Shown one piece after another: positions 19,501 to 26,376 of a stretch of DNA of 55,285 nt. The notes beneath the pieces are model-generated. The model was not told the origin of the DNA. It saw only the letters and a program-made list of their open reading frames with translations, and ran no database searches. Source of the stretch: CAZUGA01 sp964619885 (GTDB lineage: Bacteria > Pseudomonadota > Gammaproteobacteria > Methylococcales > UBA1147). How positions within the stretch are numbered: the stretch's first letter is position 1; each line of letters opens with the position of its first letter. The stretch spans positions 1 through 55,285 of the forward strand of contig CAZUGA010000031.1 in the NCBI GenBank assembly GCA_964619885.1, given 5' to 3'. The translations under genes were made by a program, and so were the position numbers.

Positions 19501-20074
19501 CGAGTTGATTGCCGTGGGGATAGTCAACAACCCATTGATTGGCCCGGAACAAACCGAAATTGGTTGCGACATCGGAATGATGAGCGGTAGCAGAAGGCGT
19601 TTGGTACCAAGATGCAAAGAAACTATCATTCTGAGTCCAATCGGAGTGATAGTAGGCCAAGCCTCGATTTTTGGCATTACGCGTGGTTTGTGTGTTCGCG
19701 GTACCATCGGTGATCAAAGAGATAAGAGCCCGACGTAATCCGTCTTCGCCTTGACTATTCGAATTATCCGCTTCCACTTGAAGGCGTTGCCAGACGGGGT
19801 GACTTTGTTGATGCAATTTAGACAAGCGCCCGGTTGGTTGAGGGTCCCCGCCTAACTGATTTGATGCCGCTGAGGCCAGTTCAGTGACTGACATGAAACT
19901 GATCGCCAATGTGATTAAAGAAAAGTATTTTGCCAATTTCAACGCGCTAAATTTTTGAACTAAGGTAAGAGAGGCATACGGTCTCGAAACGGAAGAGCGG
20001 GTTACTGACGCGGATCTAGATCGGCTCAATCGAACGTTAAGGTTTTCGGTCGAAGATTTAGCTTCAATTTTCAC
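16598..20074 (-). CDS. large secreted protein: heparinase II/III-like plus two golvesin-like domains
   Basis: A predicted secreted polysaccharide-active or surface protein. The open frame runs up to 20296, but the GTG at 20074 has GAGGGG seven bases upstream and gives 1158 residues with a long basic n-region and a hydrophobic signal ending in ELASA. The N-terminal half contains a heparinase II/III C-terminal-like region (HHSDVATNFGLFRANQWVVD, NTLLVSGGLG). Two consecutive golvesin-like modules follow (each begins IDNRD.ANTSSTG and ends with SGVV.ADA-type or TGVVNADAVR strands; coded at about 18380-17990 and 17970-17610). After a poly-proline linker comes a 300-residue C-terminal domain (CTSADAAGFPIEPLLWNADEI) of a secreted type I cannot name. 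No other sugar-degrading genes are beside it. Confidence 0.75.
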   Translation of the reverse strand: MKIEAKSSTENLNVRLSRSRSASVTRSSVSRPYASLTLVQKFSALKLAKYFSLITLAISFMSVTELASAASNQLGGDPQPTGRLSKLHQQSHPVWQRLQVEADNSNSQGEDGLRRALISLITDGTANTQTTRNAKNRGLAYYHSDWTQNDSFFASWYQTPSATAHHSDVATNFGLFRANQWVVDYPHGNQLEADYSNTLLVSGGLGSAHEARGQTAFESGDSYLYHVGSTGGRTGPSPGPESLPELIHEWTRSYLYLHNSDDSDSVIVFDRLNNSDPLTELSASEFNLLDSETQADIQAANSKHHWILHLQDANPYTNHNKISWFSRNGEPVHLHSYLSSRFKSTISRDRTPRIATESNPDELAYQIRLIPQQKSGWQTFLNIVHSGSDASTSAVNADSGENAQGVLVDTGSDSVLAVFNGDPGRLPFKSNGTPVAIQPSHLQSSPDQNRLHKLNRLRYFKSGFELELDSQSPTEVYVADLDPDRQWLVMVDGSQQSLVPARSGLAQFDINFPGLHRIKIFQDNTLQIVSAFTKTAAKSTTSISTSIDINATKSHPQSVAAQVAAGDIIIDNRDTANTSSTGLWKISSRPNPWKTDSVYSSKTATFRWRPNLPADGKYKVYAWWTSHSKRSTNVPYTIQHSAGKAKVTVNQRNNSQGGRWNHLGTFQFNAASAYVEVARISGVVSADAIRFEPVSRTNEIVIDNRDQANTSSTGQWKVSAGPNPWGANSEYSSNKATFRWTPTIASNGSHKVYAWWTYHNKRATKAPYVIRHTGGTDTVTVNQRNSSLGGRWNLLGTYPFKPGSAAYIELRRVTGVVNADAVRLVTTGSTPPPPPPPGPTHWWKKKIATAPLHTKSANQISKLAQLGGFGLGRMQIDFGIKVVHASAGAPKLPVAANKFGFYLPDSEPIGTKIPVPAGASIEGSNSMTCNIDNNDCHYIVKQGNTLYETYQSTRSGGKLQTRILAIWDLNKNYPASGRGDHCTSADAAGFPIEPLLWNADEIKNALNKNPSGGGDLGHAIRFILPNSRMASDSSLGGVNGRLYVRPASHAGAPSGPKNSVAYGARLRLRANFPTAGYNPATRVLINTMKRYGIALSDGGNIALTATSDQYTTTKWTDLGINSRVFDRTSGARPIDIRDFEVVDTGPRIGETYNCVRNF

Positions 20075-20849
20075 AAATATACCCCTCAAGGTAGGCGGTA
20101 GAATCCGAGCGATCTGCAGGCGTGTTGGCAAATACCCTGGATATTTGCCCAACTGTTCTGTAGGTATATGTACAGGTATTGGAATCGTTTCTTGTATGTT
20201 TTTGCTTATCGAATATCGTGAATTCCAGATAAGTTTGCCCGGTGTTTTTACGGTTGCTGAAGTCCAAGCAAATTTCGCACCATCAATTGAATCCAATAAA
20301 ACTAAGGCTTTACAGAGGATTAGAACTGTCGGTTATCTGTGCACTGTACCGGTATGGCGACACTATTTTGCGAAGCTTTGTATTATTCGCGTATATCTAT
20401 CGTTGCGGGGTGTCGTTGTTGGGTAACAAGATTCTAGTGCGACTGTTGCAGATTCAAAGCGGACTTCCTATTATTGCGACTTTGACACTTAACCGAGACT
20501 ATTTAGAAATATTGCTTTAGGGCGTGTCGTCCGCACATATGTCCTCTTACAAAGAATTAAGTCCTTGCTCTCGAAGGTTTTGAATCTCAGTTTTGTTGCT
20601 CAGAAAAGAAAGAGGTGCTGTTAGCGCATCGCTATTATAGAATTTTGCAGACTGGCACCGCAGCCTACAGCGAATTAGATGATAATCATCGATAGATCAA
20701 TTTGACGTATTGTAGCCGGACAAGCACAGAGCTTTGTTATGTCTCTATTTCCTATTTATTGGCCGATCCCATGTGGATTGACAATGCAGCAACGCTTTAG
20801 TACTTTCCAACACAGAAAATTGATTTTGCCATCCATTGCCGGAGTTAAT
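20075..20849. other. 775-base intergenic region between divergent exported-protein genes
   Basis: No convincing gene is seen here; the short open frames in it lack ribosome sites and family resemblance. It must hold the promoters for the large secreted protein (leftward) and the exported protein at 20850 (rightward). A perfect 8-base inverted repeat lies at 20127-20149 (GGCAAATA/TATTTGCC, seven-base centre), about 53 bases upstream of the leftward start codon. Confidence 0.6.
20127..20149. repeat. inverted repeat in the leader of the large secreted protein gene
   Basis: Perfect 8-base arms GGCAAATA and TATTTGCC flank a 7-base loop. It could be an operator or a hairpin in the 5' leader of the leftward gene that starts at 20074. 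No T-run follows on either strand, so a terminator is unlikely. Confidence 0.4.
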
Positions 20850-21716
20850 ATGAAAAGAACTATTAGAAGATTAATTTGCAAGACATCAATTCTGGCGGTT
20901 GCGTTAACGACGCAGTTGACCTGGTCGGAAATAGCCGGTGCTGCTGATGAACTTACCATTTATACAGGAACGCCGAAAAAAAATGGCGAATCTTTTATCT
21001 CTATTTCCGGACGGTGGGTGATGAGCGATGGTTTGGAAACAGGGTTTACCGGGTTGGCCTTTGTCAATGGCCCGGACCAACCTAAACCCGATACTGGAAA
21101 AACAGTGGCTAAAAAGGTTGCTAAGTCGGTAGCCCGCGGTATGGCCTATATGAGAGGTTCTATCAGAGGTATTACAGCAACTGTGATAAAAGATAGCGAC
21201 AAGCCCGGGTATGTAATAAAGAATAAAAAAGGCATTTCACTATCTAGCCTTGTCATAAGAGATTTTAGCAATGACAAATTTACTGTTGAAACGGGTGCGG
21301 ATTCTTTTTCTGCTACCGGTATTCAGGTTGCATTCGATTTAGCCGAATCAGATGTGGTCGCCCAAGCGGTGGTTAATTATTCGGGATCCGGCAAGACCTT
21401 CCGCGCCACCGGAGGTGGAATCGATATTGCCATCGGTAACAAAAAGCCGGTGACGATCAAGACAGCGAACAGAACCACCGAGCAAATCGAACAGGACCTA
21501 GCCCGTGGTGTAGGAGGAAAATTCAGTTCTTCTTCGCTATTTCCCGTTAAAACAGAAAAAAGAGACAGGAAAAATATCAGGCCTTTCGATGGCGGAGAAG
21601 TTCACCTGCGTAGCAGTTCAGCCAAATCTTTTACCATCGATGTAAAAGATCCGAGCATTGGATTGATTACAAAATATAAATTTAGAGAAGCCGCACAAGA
21701 TTCCGGATGGTGGTAG
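20850..21716 (+). CDS. exported protein of unknown function
   Basis: I do not recognise this protein. A longer frame starts at 20739, but the ATG at 20850 has GGAG six bases upstream and begins a clear signal peptide (MKRTIRRLICKTSILAVALT, cleavage probably after AGA near residue 29). The mature 260 residues are rich in Thr, Ser, Gly and Lys with alternating hydrophobic residues, suggesting beta structure, and end in GWW. It converges with the GG-leader peptide operon on the other strand and is separated from it by the terminator at 21896-21921. It could be periplasmic or surface-exposed. Confidence 0.75.
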   Translation: MKRTIRRLICKTSILAVALTTQLTWSEIAGAADELTIYTGTPKKNGESFISISGRWVMSDGLETGFTGLAFVNGPDQPKPDTGKTVAKKVAKSVARGMAYMRGSIRGITATVIKDSDKPGYVIKNKKGISLSSLVIRDFSNDKFTVETGADSFSATGIQVAFDLAESDVVAQAVVNYSGSGKTFRATGGGIDIAIGNKKPVTIKTANRTTEQIEQDLARGVGGKFSSSSLFPVKTEKRDRKNIRPFDGGEVHLRSSSAKSFTIDVKDPSIGLITKYKFREAAQDSGWW

Positions 21717-21895
21717 CGTACCTACCTAGATGTGTCTATCCAGAAGCTGCATTCCTTCCGCATTAATCTGTGGGTTAGATTTTCGTAGGCCAAAGGGAAT
21801 TCGTTTGATATAAAATTAGGCTTTTTAAGACTTATCGTAATCCCCCATTTTTTTGTGGCAGTTTTCAAATACGAACTATGGCTTCCAACAATAAA

Positions 21896-21921
21896 AAACG
21901 GGGGTCCGAAGACCCCCGTTT
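21896..21921 (-). terminator. strong rho-independent terminator after the GG-leader peptide genes
   Basis: A perfect 11-base stem (AAACGGGGGTC / GACCCCCGTTT) closes a 4-base loop. On the minus strand a run of T follows the stem, so it ends leftward transcription 24 bases after the last peptide stop. Its T-rich tail on the plus strand (GTTTTGGG) may also let it act on the convergent gene. Confidence 0.92.
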
Positions 21922-21945
21922 TGGGATACAGCTTGAGGCAATCAA

Positions 21946-22218
21946 TTAAGATACATTGCTTTGGTACATAGACTGCCACTGAACCGGTGCGAATACCCCG
22001 TCGCCGACTAGGTTGCCGCCGCCGATACCAGCGCTTTGTGAGCCAATGTTGTATTGGTCGTTAGCCACGTTGTGGATCACTGGGCTGCCGATGAAAGCCG
22101 CAAGACCGAATCCAAGACCACCCGCCATGGCCAGTGCAGCGTTTCCACCAGCCACTTCTGTCATTTCCTTGCGGTCCATTTCTTTAGCTACGCTCAAATC
22201 TTTGATTGATAATGTCAT
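21946..22218 (-). CDS. GG-leader peptide 1 (putative bacteriocin/RiPP-like precursor)
   Basis: A 90-residue precursor. Its first 25 residues form a leader of the pattern IKDLSVAKEMDRKEMTEVAGG, ending in a double glycine typical of substrates of C39 peptidase/ABC exporters. The 65-residue core starts with a Gly/Ala-rich hydrophobic stretch, then the block shared by all three paralogues, here VANDQYNIGSQS and IGGGNLVGDGVFAPVQ. It has no cysteine. GGAG lies eight bases before ATG. It is the last gene of the tandem set, followed by the terminator. No exporter or modifying enzyme is in the window. A secreted bacteriocin or signal is the likeliest reading. Confidence 0.8.
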   Translation of the reverse strand: MTLSIKDLSVAKEMDRKEMTEVAGGNAALAMAGGLGFGLAAFIGSPVIHNVANDQYNIGSQSAGIGGGNLVGDGVFAPVQWQSMYQSNVS

Positions 22219-22263
22219 GATAGTTTCTCCAAATAATTGTTAAATTAAAATTAATAACTCAAA

Positions 22264-22512
22264 TTAAGCGTTGTTGCTTTGGTTCATCCACTGGATTTGA
22301 ACCGGTGCGTAGACGCCGTCTTCGATATAGTTACCGCCGCCGATGAAAGACGACTGCGCGCCAATGTTGTACTGGTCGTTTGCAATATTCGTGATAAACG
22401 GGCTAGCGATGGCTAGCAAAGCCGAAAAGTCGGTGCCGCCGGATACTTCAGACATTTCCTTACGGTCCAATGCTTTTTCGCTGCTCAAATCAGTAATCGA
22501 TAAAGTTGTCAT
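22264..22512 (-). CDS. GG-leader peptide 2 (putative bacteriocin/RiPP-like precursor)
   Basis: An 82-residue paralogue of its two neighbours. The ATG at 22512 is chosen because GGAG lies eight bases before it; the ATG at 22518 is only two bases from that site. The 26-residue leader ends EMSEVSGG. The core is 56 residues, with the shortest hydrophobic start of the three (TDFSALLAIASPF), then IANDQYNIGAQS, IGGGNYIEDGVYAPVQ and a tail QSNNA. No cysteine. The gap to peptide 1 is 45 bases, and the 3' end of the coding DNA is nearly the same as in peptide 3, which points to tandem duplication. Confidence 0.8.
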   Translation of the reverse strand: MTTLSITDLSSEKALDRKEMSEVSGGTDFSALLAIASPFITNIANDQYNIGAQSSFIGGGNYIEDGVYAPVQIQWMNQSNNA

Positions 22513-22559
22513 GGTCATTTCTCCAATTAATCGTTAAATAAATAAGTCAGTGAATAAAA

Positions 22560-22829
22560 TTAAGCGTTGTTGCTTTGATACAAACCTTGAAATTGAACCG
22601 GTGCGAATACGCCGTCGCCGATCAGGTTGCCGCCGCCGATGACAGCGCTCTGTGAACCGATGTTGTATTGGTCGTTAGCGACGTTGTGAATGACAGGGCT
22701 GGCGAAGAAAAGGCCCAGACCCAAGCTATCAGCCATTGCGATCGCAGCGTTACCGCCGGAGACTTCAGACATCGCTTTGTGGTCTAATTCTTTTTCGGTG
22801 GTCAAATCTTTAATCGTTACAGTAGTCAT
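22560..22829 (-). CDS. GG-leader peptide 3 (putative bacteriocin/RiPP-like precursor)
   Basis: An 89-residue paralogue and the first gene of the set. Its 26-residue leader contains TTEKELDHKAMSEVSGG; the 63-residue core begins NAAIAMADSLGLGLFF and carries VANDQYNIGSQS, IGGGNLIGDGVFAPVQ and QSNNA. No cysteine. AGGAGAG precedes the ATG by a good distance. The leader pattern ELD..AM..V.GG is one I know from small exported peptides of several proteobacteria. A sigma-54-type promoter lies about 85 bases upstream of its start. Confidence 0.8.
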   Translation of the reverse strand: MTTVTIKDLTTEKELDHKAMSEVSGGNAAIAMADSLGLGLFFASPVIHNVANDQYNIGSQSAVIGGGNLIGDGVFAPVQFQGLYQSNNA

Positions 22830-22912
22830 GGTTGGCTCTCCTAATAAAATCGTTTCGTTGTAATGAATCGTGGTTAAAACACATCCAAGCGTTTATAGCT
22901 TGACTGGGTTAT

Positions 22913-22929
22913 TGCAGAGGCTGTGCCAA
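22913..22929 (-). promoter_or_regulatory. candidate sigma-54 promoter for the GG-leader peptide operon
   Basis: On the minus strand the sequence TTGGCACAGCCTCTGCA matches the -24/-12 consensus TTGGCACG-N4-TTGCA: GG and GC are ten bases apart, and the only differences are A for G after TGGCAC and C for T at the start of the -12 block. Transcription would begin near 22902, giving a leader of about 70 bases. A TGACA-GAA-TGTCA inverted repeat at 22932-22944 abuts it upstream and could bind a regulator. Confidence 0.6.
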
Positions 22930-23112
22930 GTTGACAGAATGTCACGCACAAATATTGCAAGTTATTGAATATAAATAGTAATATTTTTCAAAGTCAAACA
23001 ACAACCCGATTTAAAATGCAAGGTGCGCATTTAATATGTTGGCCGTGAAATATAATAAAGAACTATTTGTGTTCTTTACAAACAAACTATCTATCGGTCT
23101 GCCGACTCGATA

Positions 23113-23544
23113 ATTGGTGGGGTTCTGCGGTCGGGCGACTTTAATCAGGACCCAAACCGTTATTTCGATTTTTTCTCGTTCAAACCCGAAGCGACCCAGT
23201 TGACCTTCTTATATTCTCTGTTGGGTATACCCGAAAGTTTGCGCCGGATGGACGGTTCCGGGGTTCATGCGTTTAAATTTGTTACCGACGATTGCCAGGC
23301 ACGTTATGTTAAATTCACGTGAAAATCCGGCCAAGGCATTAACGGGTTGACGCCTTCGGAAGCGGCAAAAATCCAAGCAGTCAATTTCAACCACCTAACT
23401 CAGGATTTGTATCAGAATATCGAACGTGGCAACTTTCCCAAGTGGGATCTATATATCCAAACGATGCAGCCAAATCAATTGGATCAGTTTGCATTCAACC
23501 CATTGGATACCCCGGTAGTACTAGTCTTGCCAATCTTGCAATAA
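23113..23544 (+). pseudogene. remnant of a heme catalase gene
   Basis: The frame from about 23113 reads like the C-terminal half of a typical catalase: DPNRYFDFFSFKPEA, GIPESLRRMDGSGVHAFKF, ARYVKF, an in-frame TGA at 23320-23322 where catalases have a Trp (VKFHWK-like site), then KSGQGINGLTPSEAAKIQ, DLYQNIERGNFPKWDLYIQT and a tail resembling FDPFD. A further fragment in another frame at about 23030-23112 (MLAVKYNKELFVFFTN) may be the preceding part, implying a frameshift. The heme-binding and active-site half is missing. It is a decayed gene, not a functional catalase. Confidence 0.85.
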
Positions 23545-23655
23545 TAGGACAAGCTTAACGTAATCAATTTATGTCCCCAGAACCCCATCAGCGACCGTGT
23601 AGAGTATAATCACATGAATTAATATTTTTTGCAGTTATTAAACTATGGATAGCAA

Positions 23656-26100
23656 ATGAAGCAAACAATCTATATTCGCAATTTAATTCTTAAAGCATTA
23701 GTCGTTGTGCTTTTATCGTCAACTTTAGCGGGATGCAATCAAATCGCTAAGAAGACTCAACAAACTAATAGCAATATACCTGAATTTAAAGGTGAAATTG
23801 CTTTAGATGTTAGAGACTCCAAGTCAGATTGGTCTGCTTACACACCAAAATCTGCACCTGAAGGCTCTCCAAATATACTTTTTATTTTATACGATGATAC
23901 AGGTCTTGGTGCTTGGTCGCCCTACGGTGGGGCTATTAAAATGCCAACTTTGGAGAAGCTTGCAGAAAATGGCTTAACTTACACACAATGGCATACCACT
24001 GCATTATGCTCGCCCACACGCTCAACCATACAAACAGGAAGGAACCACCACCTGAATGGTATGGCCGCCATTACAGAAACAGCGGATGGCTTTCCGGGTG
24101 CGAATGGCAGAATGTCTGAAAGAGTCACGCCACTTTCTAAAATATTGCAAGACAATGGTTGGAGTACTTTCTGGGTTGGAAAAAACCACAATGTTCCTGA
24201 GCAGGATGTCGCTTCCGGAGGTAGCAAAAAACAATGGCCATTACAAATGGGCTGGGATCGTTTTTATGGATTTATTGGTGGTGAAACCAATCAATGGTAT
24301 CCCGATTTAATCGAAGATAATCATTTTATTGAAGCACCTGCAACGCCAGAAGGAGGCTACCACCTCTCAAAAGATTTAGCAGACCATGCACTTGAAATGC
24401 TCCGCGACCAACAGGCAACAAATCCTTCTAAACCGTGGTATCTATGGTTTAACCCCGGTGCAAACCATGCACCACACCATTCTCCAAAAGACTATATCGC
24501 AAAATACAAGGGAAAATTTGATCAAGGTTACGATGTTTATAGAGAATGGGTGACCGAACGAATGATTGAGAAAGGGATATTACCAGAAGGAACGGTCAAT
24601 ACACCGATGAACCCGATGCGAGCAGATATGGCCGCACCTATTGACAATGTTCGCCCGTGGGACTCATTAAATGAGGATGAGAAAAAGCTATTCGCTAGAA
24701 TGGCTGAGGTTTATGCCGGGTTCTCAGAATATACCGATGTCCAGGTCGGGCGTATTATTGATTATCTGGAGGAAAGCGGTCAGTTAGAAAATACTATCGT
24801 ATTATATGCTGCTGATAATGGTGCTTCCGGTGAAGGTACGCCCAATGGTTCGGTTAATGAAAATAAATTTTTCAATGGCTACCCCGATGAGTTGTCAGAA
24901 AATATGAAATATTTAGAAGTTATAGGTGGTCCGGAAACCTATAACCACTTCCCAACTGGATGGGCCTCTGCTTTTTCTGCTCCATTCAAAATGTTTAAAC
25001 GTTACTCAGAATATGCGGGTGGAACCAACGACCCACTCATTATTTCCTGGCCAAAGGGAATAAAAGCTAAAGGTGAAATACGTCAACAATTCCATCATTC
25101 AGTTGATATTGTTCCTACCATCCTTGAGCTAGTAGGCCTGGAAATGCCAACAGTTTATAAAGGCGTTGAGCAAGAGCCACTATCAGGCGTTTCGATGGCA
25201 TATACTTTTGATGCAAAACCAACTGATCCAACTAAAAAAGAGGTTCAATATTTTGCAATGTTAGGCTCGCGAGGTATCTGGAAAGAGGGCTGGAAAGCGG
25301 CTGCTATCCACGCCCCACTCTCAGGGAAAGGGCATTTTGATAAAGATGATTGGGAACTATACCATGTAGCCGTTGATAGATCTGAGTCAAAAGACCTAGC
25401 TAAAGAAAACCCGGAAAAACTACAGGAATTAATAGCTGCCTGGTTTGTAGAAGCCGAAAAAAATAATGTTTTGCCTTTAGATGACAGAAGTGCTGCTGAA
25501 ATTATCGGTATAGAAAGACCTTCGCAAGAACCAGCCAGAGACAGATATGTTTATTATCCTAACACTGCACCTGTTCCAGAAGGAGTGGCGGTCAATGTGA
25601 GAGGCCGTTCCTATAAAATACTGGCAAATGTTGACCTTACGGAAAATGCATCAGGTGTTATATTTGCGCACGGTTCACGATTTGGCGGACACTCATTATT
25701 TGTTAAGAATAATAAACTTTATTATGTCTATAATTTTTTGGGTATAAAGCCTGAACAAGTTTTTGAATCCTCTATAAAACTGACTCCTGGGAAATATACC
25801 TTAGGCATGGAGTTTATCAGAGAGAAAACAGGTAAAAATGGTGAGTCTGTAGGTAGGGCTAAACTATATATCAATGAAAAGTTAGTTGCTGAAGGGCCGA
25901 TGAAAACACAGCCTGCTAAATTTACGCTGTCTGGAGATGGTTTATGCATCGCTTATGATAGTGGAGATGCTGTGAGCGAATTATACCCATCACCGAGTAA
26001 ATTTAGTGGCGGAACAATTGATCTTGTTGGAGTAACAGTGGAAGGTACACCGTATATAGATTTAGAGGCCGAAGCAAAACGAGTAATGATGAGCCAATAG
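23656..26100 (+). CDS. arylsulfatase-family lipoprotein
   Basis: A predicted periplasmic or surface sulfatase that removes sulfate esters. The signal ends in a lipobox (TLAGC, Cys near residue 27). The alkaline-phosphatase-like fold starts at about residue 72 (PNILFILYDDTG, metal-binding DD) and the formylglycine site CSPTR sits in ALCSPTRSTIQTGRNHH near residue 118. Other metal and substrate motifs are GKNH, NHAPHHSP and YAADNGASGEGTPNGS. The 814-residue length and C-terminal beta domain fit the long class of arylsulfatases. Codon use is clearly AT-richer than in the flanking genes, suggesting acquisition. Activation needs a formylglycine-generating enzyme not seen here. Confidence 0.93.
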   Translation: MKQTIYIRNLILKALVVVLLSSTLAGCNQIAKKTQQTNSNIPEFKGEIALDVRDSKSDWSAYTPKSAPEGSPNILFILYDDTGLGAWSPYGGAIKMPTLEKLAENGLTYTQWHTTALCSPTRSTIQTGRNHHLNGMAAITETADGFPGANGRMSERVTPLSKILQDNGWSTFWVGKNHNVPEQDVASGGSKKQWPLQMGWDRFYGFIGGETNQWYPDLIEDNHFIEAPATPEGGYHLSKDLADHALEMLRDQQATNPSKPWYLWFNPGANHAPHHSPKDYIAKYKGKFDQGYDVYREWVTERMIEKGILPEGTVNTPMNPMRADMAAPIDNVRPWDSLNEDEKKLFARMAEVYAGFSEYTDVQVGRIIDYLEESGQLENTIVLYAADNGASGEGTPNGSVNENKFFNGYPDELSENMKYLEVIGGPETYNHFPTGWASAFSAPFKMFKRYSEYAGGTNDPLIISWPKGIKAKGEIRQQFHHSVDIVPTILELVGLEMPTVYKGVEQEPLSGVSMAYTFDAKPTDPTKKEVQYFAMLGSRGIWKEGWKAAAIHAPLSGKGHFDKDDWELYHVAVDRSESKDLAKENPEKLQELIAAWFVEAEKNNVLPLDDRSAAEIIGIERPSQEPARDRYVYYPNTAPVPEGVAVNVRGRSYKILANVDLTENASGVIFAHGSRFGGHSLFVKNNKLYYVYNFLGIKPEQVFESSIKLTPGKYTLGMEFIREKTGKNGESVGRAKLYINEKLVAEGPMKTQPAKFTLSGDGLCIAYDSGDAVSELYPSPSKFSGGTIDLVGVTVEGTPYIDLEAEAKRVMMSQ

Positions 26101-26122
26101 ATTTGTTGTTTGGAGGAAAGAG

Positions 26123-26150
26123 CAGGCTGGTTGATTAATTCTCCAGCCTG
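26123..26150. terminator. weak candidate terminator after the sulfatase gene
   Basis: Eight-base perfect arms (CAGGCTGG/CCAGCCTG) with a 12-base loop lie 22 bases after the sulfatase stop. The downstream T-run is short (ATTTCC), so termination is only plausible. Confidence 0.4.
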
Positions 26151-26376
26151 ATTTCCATGTCGGTCGGTTGTGATCGAAAATATGTCGCGCCCTCGGTACC
26201 TTTCTTTAGAATGAGGTGAAGGGTTCGTTAATTCTAATTTGCAGGACGTGGCGTTAGTAGTTGCCTGAATTATTTTGGGGCTAGCGTTAATACCGTTGCC
26301 CTTGGATTCCCAATCTAACTGCAAAAGATTAAGTCTAGCAACAACCGCCATATTCATTCAAAACGAGAGTGTGAAG

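Noticed and set aside
20075..20300. c-di-GMP riboswitch before the large secreted protein
   Set aside because: A CGGGCAAAC stretch on the minus strand looked like the start of a GEMM motif, but the rest of the conserved core is missing.
20145..20426. 93-codon open frame in the 20 kb intergenic region
   Set aside because: No ribosome site, no family resemblance, and it overlaps the leader of the large secreted protein.
21946..22829. Curlin-type repeats in the NDQYNIGSQS block of the small peptides
   Set aside because: The spacing of Gln, Gly and Asn does not follow the curlin pattern and each peptide has only one such block.
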